Source: Candidatus Woesearchaeota archaeon
GTDB taxonomy: Archaea; Nanobdellota; Nanobdellia; Woesearchaeales; UBA11576
DNA: 10,737 bases
Assembly: GCA_030591125.1 (NCBI GenBank)
Contig: JAUVBP010000023.1
Coordinates: 1-10,737 of the forward strand
Reading direction: 5' to 3'
A program made the position numbers and the translations under genes. A model generated the notes under the pieces. It was not told the origin of the DNA and ran no database searches. It saw only the letters and a program-made list of their open reading frames with translations. Of this stretch, positions 1-7,735 are shown one piece after another (position 1 is the stretch's first letter; every line of letters starts with the position of its first letter).

Positions 1-503
1 CCTTTCTGATGTCTTGCGACTATCTGGAGGAACCCCCCTTTCTTGAGATGATGTAATGACTGCTCTATCATATCAAAACAGACCTGTTTCCCTGCAGTCT
101 GTGGGGGATTGAAGAGGATCGTGTCGAACATCCTGCCCTCAAATTTTGGGCTTGAGAATATATTGCTCTGTATGACTTCGGCATCCGACTTATTCAACTC
201 AACATTCATCCTTGCAAGCTTCACTGCCCGTTTGTTGACATCACTCATGACAAGGTCAATAGAATGCAGTTCTTTCTTCACTGCGATACCTACAACACCA
301 TATCCACAGCCCAGGTCAAGCACATCCCAACCAGGCTTTAGCATACACTCCTCGATGAGCAGTCTCGTACCATTATCAAGCTTCTTTGGAGAGAATACCC
401 CTCCTGCAGTATACAGCTCAAGCTGCACCCCATTCACGACCATCACCACTTTTATCGGTTTGAATGGCGAAGTCTGTTTCTCTGTGTAATAGTGTTCAAC
501 CAT
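1..503 (-). CDS. Class I SAM-dependent methyltransferase, MJ0882/RsmC-like (MTS family), C-terminus cut by window edge
   Basis: This is a SAM-dependent methyltransferase of the small-domain MTS family, whose members include archaeal MJ0882 and bacterial RsmC, a 16S rRNA guanine-N2 methyltransferase. 167 codons are visible. The opening MVEHYYTEK and the segment YTAGGVFSPKKLDNGT (residues 31-46) match the family's N-terminal substrate region. The SAM-binding motif I is VLDLGCGYGV (61-70), the acidic ribose-binding position is D88 in MSDVN, and the catalytic NPP motif is at 132-134 in NPPQTAGK. From memory the family is near 200 residues, so roughly 20-30 residues are probably missing. I start at 503 because GAGG at 510-513 sits 6 nt upstream, the same spacing as at two other genes here. 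An in-frame ATG at 518 makes an ATGA overlap with the preceding stop and is the alternative. It is the last visible gene of the operon. The fold and family are secure, but the exact methylated substrate is not. Confidence 0.9.
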   Translation of the reverse strand, partial: MVEHYYTEKQTSPFKPIKVVMVVNGVQLELYTAGGVFSPKKLDNGTRLLIEECMLKPGWDVLDLGCGYGVVGIAVKKELHSIDLVMSDVNKRAVKLARMNVELNKSDAEVIQSNIFSSPKFEGRMFDTILFNPPQTAGKQVCFDMIEQSLHHLKKGGFLQIVARHQK

Positions 504-509
504 CAGTAT

Positions 510-513
510 CCTC
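510..513 (-). promoter_or_regulatory. Ribosome binding site deciding the methyltransferase start
   Basis: GAGG on the minus strand is followed by a 6-nt spacer (ATACTG) and then ATG at 503. Two other genes in this operon have SD-like sites with the same 6-nt spacing. This favours 503 over the in-frame ATGs at 518 and 515. The site lies just past the stop codon of the upstream gene. Confidence 0.5.
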
Positions 514-514
514 A

Positions 515-1870
515 TCATTTCTTATCAATGGCTCCTGGACCATCAGGGTTTATATCGTGGAATCCTGGCTTGGCCCGTCTGGACTGTTGCGCATCATCTG
601 ACTTGTCATCCGCCGCATCATGATACTTTACAGGAGCTGCAGGCCTTTTCTTGAGCCTATACACAAGGAATATCACCACCCCTATAAGTATTAGGAGTAA
701 AAGTATAAGGTAATTGTTGTTCTGGATGTCCAGCTCTTCAGAAGGCGATACTGCCTTTCCTGTGAGCAGCCCGATTTCACGTGCGACTATCCTGTTTGGA
801 TACACATCAAGCTCAAATATCTTTTGGGAGGCCTTGTTTGCATAGAACAGTGTAATGGTTGCTGTATATGGTCCCGGCATCACGTCTTTTGTGTACCAGT
901 ACCCCTCAAGATGACGGAGTTCGCGTGCAGGTATGTCGACAGCCACAGTCTTGAAGTCAGTATACTCCTTACCATCAGCATCAGTTATCCGCATCTCCGC
1001 ATGGACATTCTTCAGCTCTGTACTCCACATGTTCTGGAGGAGGATATCGAATTTTGCGACATCGCCAAGAGTGAAATCATCCACGACAAGGCCCTTTATG
1101 ACTATCTCAAGCTCACCTACAGTGAATATGGTCTCAAGTCTTATCTGTCTGCCATCATAGTTTACCCTGACGATGACAGTGTATACTCCTGGCGCATATG
1201 CTTTTTCAGAGGTGACGGTGAACTTGATGTCTTCTTCAGGGTCAAGGCTTTCTGATCCAGAAGATAGCTCCTCCACTTTTGTCCCGTCTGAATCATATAT
1301 CTGGACATTTACGTCAGCTTTTGATATCTTCTCCTTTCCCTTGTTGAAGACCGGGATTGCTATAGTTACTGGTTTTCCGACCTGCGTGTCAAGTACATGC
1401 ACCCTTGCTTCGACATACTTGTCAGGGTAAGGGACATCTATTATCAGCTTTGATATGACTGCAAGATCTGCCTTGACGACTGCGCCTTGATCAGGTGGAG
1501 CAGGGGTCGAACCTACCGAGACTATGTCTATAGTATGTGGTCCTGCTATATCTATCCTGTCAGGGATCGTGAACTCGACAGAGACTGTCCGGGATTCATC
1601 AGTGCTCGCAAGCTTGAACACCTGTTGGCTCAGCTTTAGGTTATCAGTGAATTCTCCGCGAGAATAGACCATGACTTCAAGATCTTCATGGCCATTGTTG
1701 ACGATAGAAAGATCATATGATATCACCTGGCCCGGATTGAAATCAACGACCTTCTTTGAAGGTGCAACACCGATAGCATATGCAGAGGATACAGTAAGGA
1801 GTACGGCTAACACTAGAATGATGGCAGATCTCATCACCTTACAGTATTTAGCTGCCTCTGTTGATGTCAT
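515..1870 (-). CDS. Secreted, membrane-anchored Ig-like domain protein (paralogue of the 8170-9423 gene), likely partner of the preceding large surface protein
   Basis: This 451-residue protein lies outside the membrane with one C-terminal anchor. A hydrophobic signal segment (residues about 13-32) ends in AYA before IGVAPSKKVVDFNPGQ. About three Ig-like or NEW3/CARDB-like beta-sandwich segments follow (about 33-140, 141-250 and 251-357). The third holds FTLGDVAKFDILL (266-278), identical in the paralogue. After LLTGKAVS comes a membrane helix (about 386-406), then a charged cytoplasmic tail of about 45 residues (RLKKRP onward, with an acidic stretch DAADDKSDD). No catalytic motif is visible. 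The start at 1870 overlaps the stop of the 1954-residue gene by ATGA and has an SD site 6 nt upstream. A second ATG at codon 13 lies right before the signal helix but has no well-spaced SD. The strict pairing suggests it holds, folds or exports the large protein. That role is inferred; the topology is seen directly. Confidence 0.85.
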   Translation of the reverse strand: MTSTEAAKYCKVMRSAIILVLAVLLTVSSAYAIGVAPSKKVVDFNPGQVISYDLSIVNNGHEDLEVMVYSRGEFTDNLKLSQQVFKLASTDESRTVSVEFTIPDRIDIAGPHTIDIVSVGSTPAPPDQGAVVKADLAVISKLIIDVPYPDKYVEARVHVLDTQVGKPVTIAIPVFNKGKEKISKADVNVQIYDSDGTKVEELSSGSESLDPEEDIKFTVTSEKAYAPGVYTVIVRVNYDGRQIRLETIFTVGELEIVIKGLVVDDFTLGDVAKFDILLQNMWSTELKNVHAEMRITDADGKEYTDFKTVAVDIPARELRHLEGYWYTKDVMPGPYTATITLFYANKASQKIFELDVYPNRIVAREIGLLTGKAVSPSEELDIQNNNYLILLLLILIGVVIFLVYRLKKRPAAPVKYHDAADDKSDDAQQSRRAKPGFHDINPDGPGAIDKK

Positions 1871-2274
1871 GATTGTTCACCGTAGAATACCAGCCCGGTT
1901 ATCTTTTCGCCAGGCGGCTCATCAAGAGGTACATGTACCTTCACCTCTATCTCTGCAGAGTCATTCACATCATGCCAGTCGAAATAATCAAGTATTGTCT
2001 GTATCGTGGTGAGGTTGATCCAGTCTATCGCTGATCCTGTCCAGTTGAATGCTCCAGGCTCGGCAGGATAGTTATCTACCTTGAGCTGGAAGTCTGAATC
2101 TATGGTGGAAGCACCTGTAAAGAAGCTCTGGTTGGATGTGACGTTCACGACATCAGTATAGACATTTCCATCGCTCTGTATGAGGAACGGAGGAGGATTA
2201 TCATCAGTAGTGTCATTGGTATGGTCATTATCGGCGTCTCCGAAATCAACAGTGTCTACTATGAATGACAAGGC
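1867..2274 (-). other. C-terminal domain shared by both large surface proteins (copy 1)
   Basis: Residues 1820-1954 of the giant protein align throughout with the last 136 residues of the gene ending at 9420. Shared features are V-D-F-G near the start, TTDD-x-P-x-PF, a DG/NG turn, FQLKV, SGSA or TGSA followed by W, a D-x-N-D stretch before a beta strand, VP-x-DEP-x-G, and the end FYGEQ followed by S or T. The preceding fibronectin-like domain also matches (NWSV-x-AYD in both). It has no membrane helix or sorting signal of a known kind. It may be a docking or sorting domain recognised by the protein encoded immediately downstream. Confidence 0.7.
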
Positions 2275-5200
2275 CACGTATGGCTGTATAGAGAAGTTCC
2301 ATGAGTCTGACCATTCACCATGGAAATAACCATCATACGCCCTGACGCTCCAGTTATATGCGCCGCATTCATCATATGTCCCAAGCTCGACTATTGGCGT
2401 ATAGTTGGTCGCAGTTATGTTGACATCATAGATATCTGAACAGAACTCACTGGTTATGTTTATCTCATAGGAGAGTGTCTGGTTATCAGGATCATATGCA
2501 GGTTCCCAGATGAACATTAATGTCCTGTTTACCAAAGTATCATTGCCATTATTAGGGAATGTGAGGTTCACCTTATATGGCGGGCTTCCCACAAAAGTTG
2601 TGAGGTTGTTCTTTATCTCAGCATCCTGGCCTTTTGATTTTCCGAGGAAGTGGCCTTCATGAGTCTCATTTGTCGCATTGCTGGGTATATCAACTACAAA
2701 CCAGAACATAGCAGTCTCTCCGACATCGATATCGGATACTGTCTTGTTCGGAGGGGCAGAGTCCCATATCAGTTTCTGGGTGCCGGCTTCACTGCCGGAG
2801 ACAACAGTCGGGACAAAGTCATCGATGACTATTGAACCATTGACCTGTGTTATGTTTGGTGAATCGATGCCGGTGAGGTCGATGATCCATTCATCCTGGA
2901 TATTATCATAATATGGGTCGCGCAGTATGCCTCGTGTCCTGTTATTCGTCTGTGTCACAAGGATCTCGAACCTGTATGATCTGCTGACGCTCAGGTTGAC
3001 ACTCTCAAGGTCGTAGAACTCTCCAAACAGCGTCCCATCGTCACGCCGCTCGGTATCATTGAGGAATGTGACATCCCACACACGCAGCAACTCATCATAA
3101 TCAGGAGCTCGTCCTGCTCCTGCTCCCGGATCGCCAGGACTCAGGTATACCATGGCCCAAGTGGGACCATCTGAAAGGTTCTGTTCGATGAAGAAATCAT
3201 TGTTGGTGCAGTTCCTGTCGTCGAAGTTCCAGTTCGAGCACTTCCAGAAGTAAAGGTCAGTATCTGCACCGTATGTGAAATTCAGGACGGTCTGTGAGTA
3301 ATAGAACACTGGATCAGTCCACCATGCTATTGATTCTGTCCAGTTGTATATCTCTTCCGGCTTGTCAGTATCATTCTCGAGCGTGTCCTCAAGACGCGTG
3401 AAGTTGGTCAGGTTCGGAGGGAATATGACTCCTGTGTACGTTATCTCTACAAGAGACCCGTTCTCAGGTATTATCGTGACGTTGTAGATCTCAGCCCTTG
3501 GAAGTGTGAAATTATAATATGTGTCATCAGTCCATACCAGTCCCCCTGTAGAATTATATATGTACATAGTCACATTTACAGGATTATACCTTGAATCAGT
3601 TATGACACCTGAGACATCGGTGATATTATAGAACTGGACAGTTATTGTGCCGATTCCAGGGGTTGAAATATTGTTGAATGTGAAGTTATCATACGCAAAT
3701 ACACGATACTGATGGGTGCCAGGACTTACATTCGTCGTGTTCCACGCGTCAAAATAGTATTCACCTATCCCTTCAGTGTCGTTAGGGGGCGTCATCGAGT
3801 AGTTCACACCGAGTATCTCAATATATGCTCCGAGAACGACGCTTTCATTCTCGAACCAACGCCCTTCTCCTGCAGTGATGTTGGCGGTGAAGTTTACAGA
3901 CTCGCCTTGATAGATAGGATCAGGAGCATCATTGACCGCAAGCACGACTGGAGGCACATTGACCTGGATAGATATCCTAGATATCTCTGCATCACCTCGC
4001 TTGTTGATGACTACAAGGTCCCAAGTCCCGCTGAGGTCATATGATAGATTAAAATCATAGAAGTCATCCGCAGTCTCATCCGCGTCAACAGGGACGTATG
4101 GGCTTAACCTCGCGGTAGATGCATTCGGATCGATGTACTGAAAATACACATCTGACATGTCAAGTGAGAATGCTTTCGCGTATACTGTCTCGTTCTGACC
4201 GAAGTAATAGCTCTGGAAGATGAATGCTGAGTCTTTATATGAGACAAGTTCCTGTGCTGAAACATTATCCCTCGCAGATGCTATTCCGCTATAACCCTCA
4301 GTCGTCACGTTATAATAGATTATATTAGTCGTATTGACTATCTCGTCAGGCGGGATGGGGTCTATCTTCAATAGGAAGTTCTTGATATCTCCATTGATAC
4401 CGAATACGCCCAGATCGATGATGGAATTATTGTTTGTGTCGGTCAAAAGAGTCACATAATCTTGCTCGTAGAGGTATATCTCATAGTCCTGAGACTGATT
4501 ATATACCAGGTCCACTACATCATAAGTATTCGATACATACGTGACTGTATGGAATAGATACACTGCAGACCCAATGCCTCCTGCAGTAGTTATGTTAGGG
4601 ACGATAGAGAGCCGTTCAGAGACTGTTGTCGCATCATAAGCATTACCGCTCTCATTGAACAGGCTCGTCGCAAGTATGGTTGTATTATCGAAATCACCGA
4701 TGGCTGCACCAGGCGGCACTTCAATCCTGACCATTATAGGTGTGATGGTGCCCGTACTCACATAACCTATGTCGACAAAGGTGTCAAAATTCGTATCGGT
4801 CAGGAGGCTACCATCTGGATGGTGTAGAGTCACCGTATAGCCGAGGCTTGAGGAGTACTGCAGATTGACTATTGAAGGCACATCATTATTATACACATCG
4901 TGCTCATATTCGATGGTAGTGTTCTTCACTGCAAGCGCGGCATTATTTGGTATCACTGCAATGGCGCCGACTATTGTCGTATCCACAACTGACTTAGTCA
5001 CTGAATTCGCATTCGATATTGCAGTCAATGTTGTCGCATCAGTATCCCCGCTCGTAGCGCCGACAGGGATTGACACATTGACAAGCAATATGTAACCATA
5101 GCTCGGAAGGATATACCCTGTATCAATAAGGCCATCGCCATCAGTGTCATTGAGCAGGGTGCCATTTGCGAAAGAGACTGTAACATTATACCCCGGGGGT

Positions 5201-7731
5201 GTCCCTGTGATGTTTATGTCGTAGAGGTCAGGCACGTTCCCTGCATTTCGGATGGTGTTGATATGGGTGACAGTGGTGCCTTGCTTTCCGCTCTCAGTGC
5301 TGTCAGGATAGAACATCAGGCCGAATATGCGGCTATCGAACCGGGCCATATTATCTTCTATCTGCGAAGGAAGGTTTGTTCCTCCCCCTAATGCTGAAGA
5401 TATGTGTGCAACCACAGGGGAACATGCAGGAAGTCCAAGGTCAGACCATCTTACCCTGAATTCAAGATCGATACCGTTGTCATTGCCTCCTATTATGCCA
5501 GTCTCAAGCCCGACAGGATCAGTTATCGCCCCCGGCTCATCGACACCATCTCCTGTGACTGGGTCACCTGATGCATTGACAGGAGAATAATTGTAAAGGG
5601 TAGTTTCATATTTGTTGTTTGAACCTGACCAGCCAGTGAGCAATACCTGATCATAGGACTGGAGATAACCGTCCTGGTCGTAGTCAAAATAGATCGGAAG
5701 TCCGATGACGTTCGCACCACCTGATGATCTTCTTATGTACATCCAGAGCCATTCTTCATTGAAAGTGAATGCGAACTTCCTCAGGTCCTTATCAGCGGTC
5801 TGGACGATATCAGGATCGGTGACCCCGCTTATTCCGTCGGTGATGACATTATCAGGATCATTGAGTACAGGATCCCAATCAGTGATGTTGCCGTCTATTG
5901 TTATATCTGTTATAGTGAATATCCCTGCCTCGAGTCCTGGACATGTATTGGCAGATATCGTGACATCGACCGTATCAGTTGATGAGAGACCGAATGAATC
6001 CGTGGCCGTAAGTGTTATGGTGTGATTTCCAGGAGTGAGTGTTGACACCAGTATCTCTGTCCCGAAACCCAACAGCTCACCTGCATCAGAAGTCCACACC
6101 ATGGAACGGCCGGACATATTGCCGTCTTGTATATCATATGCTGCTCCGATGAATTCTATGTCATATCCTTGGGTGAAATTAGACCCTGTTGTTGGTACAG
6201 ATATAATGACAGTGGGTCCTGTCTTGTTTACCACAGAAAAGTTCCAGGTCGCGCTGGTGCCTGCATTGCCGAACTCGTCAGTGCAGTTGACTGTCCAGTT
6301 GTATTCGACATACTGAAGGTCATATATGGTGAAGCTCTCTGTAGGGTTGCCTGCTATGGAATTATTGGTCTGGTTGAATGTATCATTCACGTAAAGCGTG
6401 CATCCTGCCATCGCATTAGCATCAGATATCTGATATGTCAAGGTGAGGTTTACAATTTCAGTGGTTGCACTATTGGACGGGTTCAGAAGATTGATTACAG
6501 GAGCATCTTCATCCAGCAGCGAGAACGGGAACTGTACATTTGAAGGGGTGGTGCTCTCCCAATACAGGTAAGCTATCTTGTTGTTCTTCTTTATGGTGAC
6601 ATCAACACAATATGAGACACCTATTCTCTCACCTTGGGATAGGTTAGCATCATCACTGAACGGAAGTGCGTAGCTGATCGTATTTATGCCTGGATCGTTA
6701 TCACAGATATTCGTGGCAGATGTACTTGTATTGGCGAAGTTGTACTCTCCGGAACTGTTCAGCTTGAATATCTGGGCGAAGAGGTTAGCGCTTGCGGTCG
6801 TCACATCGCAGCCACCATAGACTGTGAAGTCCCATGTCCCGTTCACCAGAGTGACATTTGTCCAGTTCTGCGCTATCCATCTTTCAGGCCAGCATTGGAT
6901 GCCTGCATTGGAGAGATCAACATTGCTCGAGGTGTATTGCACACCTCCAACAGTCTGGTTAAGCATAAGCATATGGCTGGCGTATTCTGGATCAGATGTA
7001 TTGAAATGATAGTAGGTCTTCTCGAACACTTCTCCATATCCAGGATCGACAGGGGATATGGGGATTGTATACTCCTGTCCAGGCATCATGTCAAGTATCT
7101 TGACCCAATCCCCATAGCATTCCTGTGTCGTGAAGTTCCAGTCCTTGCACTTGTAGAGCATGTTTCCCTGTGCCACTGCAGTGAGCTCTCCATCAATGAA
7201 TTCGGTGCTGCTGAGGTCGATTGCATATAGCTGTTTCCACCCTGCCTGCTTGCCTTTCGTCTCAGTGAGGTCTTCCAGACCTATCTTATGCTCCTTGCCT
7301 CCACGCACGCCCCTCATCTTTATGTGCTTGACAGAATCCAGGACAGTCTCTATATCTACTGTATAGTTGCCGGACGCGTTAAGATCAGGTGATATGTTAG
7401 ACAGGTATACAATCTCTGTATCATTGCTGTCTGTTATAGAAAATACCGGGAAGTCAGATTCATTGATGGATATATTGATGATGGGGATTGTGAGGTCGCC
7501 AGTAATATTGACCTCTACGGAAGTCGCGTTCGTATCATTCCCAGACAGCGCGATGAATCCTGTAATCGTTGCAGTGGTGAAGAACAGCACAGTCCCTAAT
7601 ATCAGGAACAGGAATACCGACAAGAGAGGGCTTATACGTCTTGGGTTTCGGCCCAGCTGGCTCCTGCTAAGCCTGCCCAGGTCCTTATTCACCTTTTTCA
7701 GTTCTTTGTTGATGTCTTCTAGTGCATCCAT
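1867..7731 (-). CDS. Giant N-terminally anchored, multi-domain surface protein (adhesin-like, 1954 aa)
   Basis: Residues 1-32 are a charged cytoplasmic stretch with a helical start (DINKELKKVNKDL), followed by one membrane helix (about 33-62). The remaining roughly 1890 residues should be outside. Segments in order: a Cys-containing module with C195/C205 around WNF (about 100-400); Ig/PKD-like domains (405-500, 501-595); a CBM9/DOMON-like domain opening with ITIDGNITDWD (about 605-800); three tandem repeats (807-1157) with DxDxDG-type loops; a domain of no clear type (1160-1258); an Ig-like domain (1260-1366); a carboxypeptidase-regulatory-like domain (1367-1450); a second Cys module with C1498/C1508; a fibronectin-III-like domain (about 1717-1816); and a C-terminal domain (1820-1954) ending FYGEQS. 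There are 30 N-X-S/T sequons in the first 620 residues, which fits heavy glycosylation. The ATG at 7731 lies 4 nt after the preceding stop and has no SD, so it may depend on reinitiation. Adhesion or cell-contact function is inferred; domain names are from recognition only. Confidence 0.9.
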   Translation of the reverse strand: MDALEDINKELKKVNKDLGRLSRSQLGRNPRRISPLLSVFLFLILGTVLFFTTATITGFIALSGNDTNATSVEVNITGDLTIPIINISINESDFPVFSITDSNDTEIVYLSNISPDLNASGNYTVDIETVLDSVKHIKMRGVRGGKEHKIGLEDLTETKGKQAGWKQLYAIDLSSTEFIDGELTAVAQGNMLYKCKDWNFTTQECYGDWVKILDMMPGQEYTIPISPVDPGYGEVFEKTYYHFNTSDPEYASHMLMLNQTVGGVQYTSSNVDLSNAGIQCWPERWIAQNWTNVTLVNGTWDFTVYGGCDVTTASANLFAQIFKLNSSGEYNFANTSTSATNICDNDPGINTISYALPFSDDANLSQGERIGVSYCVDVTIKKNNKIAYLYWESTTPSNVQFPFSLLDEDAPVINLLNPSNSATTEIVNLTLTYQISDANAMAGCTLYVNDTFNQTNNSIAGNPTESFTIYDLQYVEYNWTVNCTDEFGNAGTSATWNFSVVNKTGPTVIISVPTTGSNFTQGYDIEFIGAAYDIQDGNMSGRSMVWTSDAGELLGFGTEILVSTLTPGNHTITLTATDSFGLSSTDTVDVTISANTCPGLEAGIFTITDITIDGNITDWDPVLNDPDNVITDGISGVTDPDIVQTADKDLRKFAFTFNEEWLWMYIRRSSGGANVIGLPIYFDYDQDGYLQSYDQVLLTGWSGSNNKYETTLYNYSPVNASGDPVTGDGVDEPGAITDPVGLETGIIGGNDNGIDLEFRVRWSDLGLPACSPVVAHISSALGGGTNLPSQIEDNMARFDSRIFGLMFYPDSTESGKQGTTVTHINTIRNAGNVPDLYDINITGTPPGYNVTVSFANGTLLNDTDGDGLIDTGYILPSYGYILLVNVSIPVGATSGDTDATTLTAISNANSVTKSVVDTTIVGAIAVIPNNAALAVKNTTIEYEHDVYNNDVPSIVNLQYSSSLGYTVTLHHPDGSLLTDTNFDTFVDIGYVSTGTITPIMVRIEVPPGAAIGDFDNTTILATSLFNESGNAYDATTVSERLSIVPNITTAGGIGSAVYLFHTVTYVSNTYDVVDLVYNQSQDYEIYLYEQDYVTLLTDTNNNSIIDLGVFGINGDIKNFLLKIDPIPPDEIVNTTNIIYYNVTTEGYSGIASARDNVSAQELVSYKDSAFIFQSYYFGQNETVYAKAFSLDMSDVYFQYIDPNASTARLSPYVPVDADETADDFYDFNLSYDLSGTWDLVVINKRGDAEISRISIQVNVPPVVLAVNDAPDPIYQGESVNFTANITAGEGRWFENESVVLGAYIEILGVNYSMTPPNDTEGIGEYYFDAWNTTNVSPGTHQYRVFAYDNFTFNNISTPGIGTITVQFYNITDVSGVITDSRYNPVNVTMYIYNSTGGLVWTDDTYYNFTLPRAEIYNVTIIPENGSLVEITYTGVIFPPNLTNFTRLEDTLENDTDKPEEIYNWTESIAWWTDPVFYYSQTVLNFTYGADTDLYFWKCSNWNFDDRNCTNNDFFIEQNLSDGPTWAMVYLSPGDPGAGAGRAPDYDELLRVWDVTFLNDTERRDDGTLFGEFYDLESVNLSVSRSYRFEILVTQTNNRTRGILRDPYYDNIQDEWIIDLTGIDSPNITQVNGSIVIDDFVPTVVSGSEAGTQKLIWDSAPPNKTVSDIDVGETAMFWFVVDIPSNATNETHEGHFLGKSKGQDAEIKNNLTTFVGSPPYKVNLTFPNNGNDTLVNRTLMFIWEPAYDPDNQTLSYEINITSEFCSDIYDVNITATNYTPIVELGTYDECGAYNWSVRAYDGYFHGEWSDSWNFSIQPYVALSFIVDTVDFGDADNDHTNDTTDDNPPPFLIQSDGNVYTDVVNVTSNQSFFTGASTIDSDFQLKVDNYPAEPGAFNWTGSAIDWINLTTIQTILDYFDWHDVNDSAEIEVKVHVPLDEPPGEKITGLVFYGEQS
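1877..1881 (-). promoter_or_regulatory. Ribosome binding site inside the end of the upstream gene
   Basis: GGTGA on the minus strand, followed by the 6-nt spacer ACAATC, precedes the ATG at 1870. It matches the core of the archaeal SD sequence GGAGGTGA. It lies in the last codons of the 1954-residue gene, so translation of the two genes is probably coupled through the ATGA overlap. It supports the longer start of the 451-residue protein. Confidence 0.6.
4261..5313 (-). repeat. Three tandem protein repeats of about 118 residues within the giant surface protein
   Basis: Residues 807-921, 922-1043 and 1044-1157 of the 1954-residue protein share one pattern: a beta-rich start, then LLNDTDGDGLIDTG (859-872), LLTDTNFDTFVDIG (976-989) and LLTDTNNNSIIDLG (1095-1108), then an Ig-like strand pattern with P-rich turns (SIPVGATSGD, EVPPGAAIGD). 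The marker motif recurs at spacings of 117 and 119 residues. Copy 1 keeps a canonical calcium-type DxDxDG loop, while copies 2 and 3 are degenerate. The repeats resemble the conserved-repeat or NEW3-like domains of archaeal and bacterial surface proteins. Confidence 0.75.
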
Positions 7732-7735
7732 CTTT

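Noticed and set aside
109..489. Plus-strand open frame of 126 codons
   Set aside because: It lies entirely antisense to the methyltransferase, which has clear SAM and NPP motifs; the translation shows no recognisable domain.
516..518. ATG at 518 as the methyltransferase start
   Set aside because: Possible through the ATGA overlap, but its nearest GGAG is about 13 nt away, whereas the ATG at 503 has GAGG at 6 nt and gives the MVEHYYTEK start expected of the family. It is kept as an alternative.
824..1255. Plus-strand open frame of 143 codons with several cysteines
   Set aside because: It is antisense to the conserved third Ig-like segment of the 451-residue protein; the cysteines are not arranged in a known motif.
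1832..1834. ATG at codon 13 as the start of the 451-residue protein
   Set aside because: It would give a tidier signal peptide, but the AAGGTG lies directly against the ATG, too close to serve as an SD, while the ATG at 1870 has GGTGA at 6 nt and an ATGA overlap.
4252..5313. DxDxDG loops read as a dockerin or EF-hand calcium-binding protein
   Set aside because: Only one copy keeps the full loop, and the surrounding roughly 118-residue repeats are beta-rich Ig-like, not paired helices.
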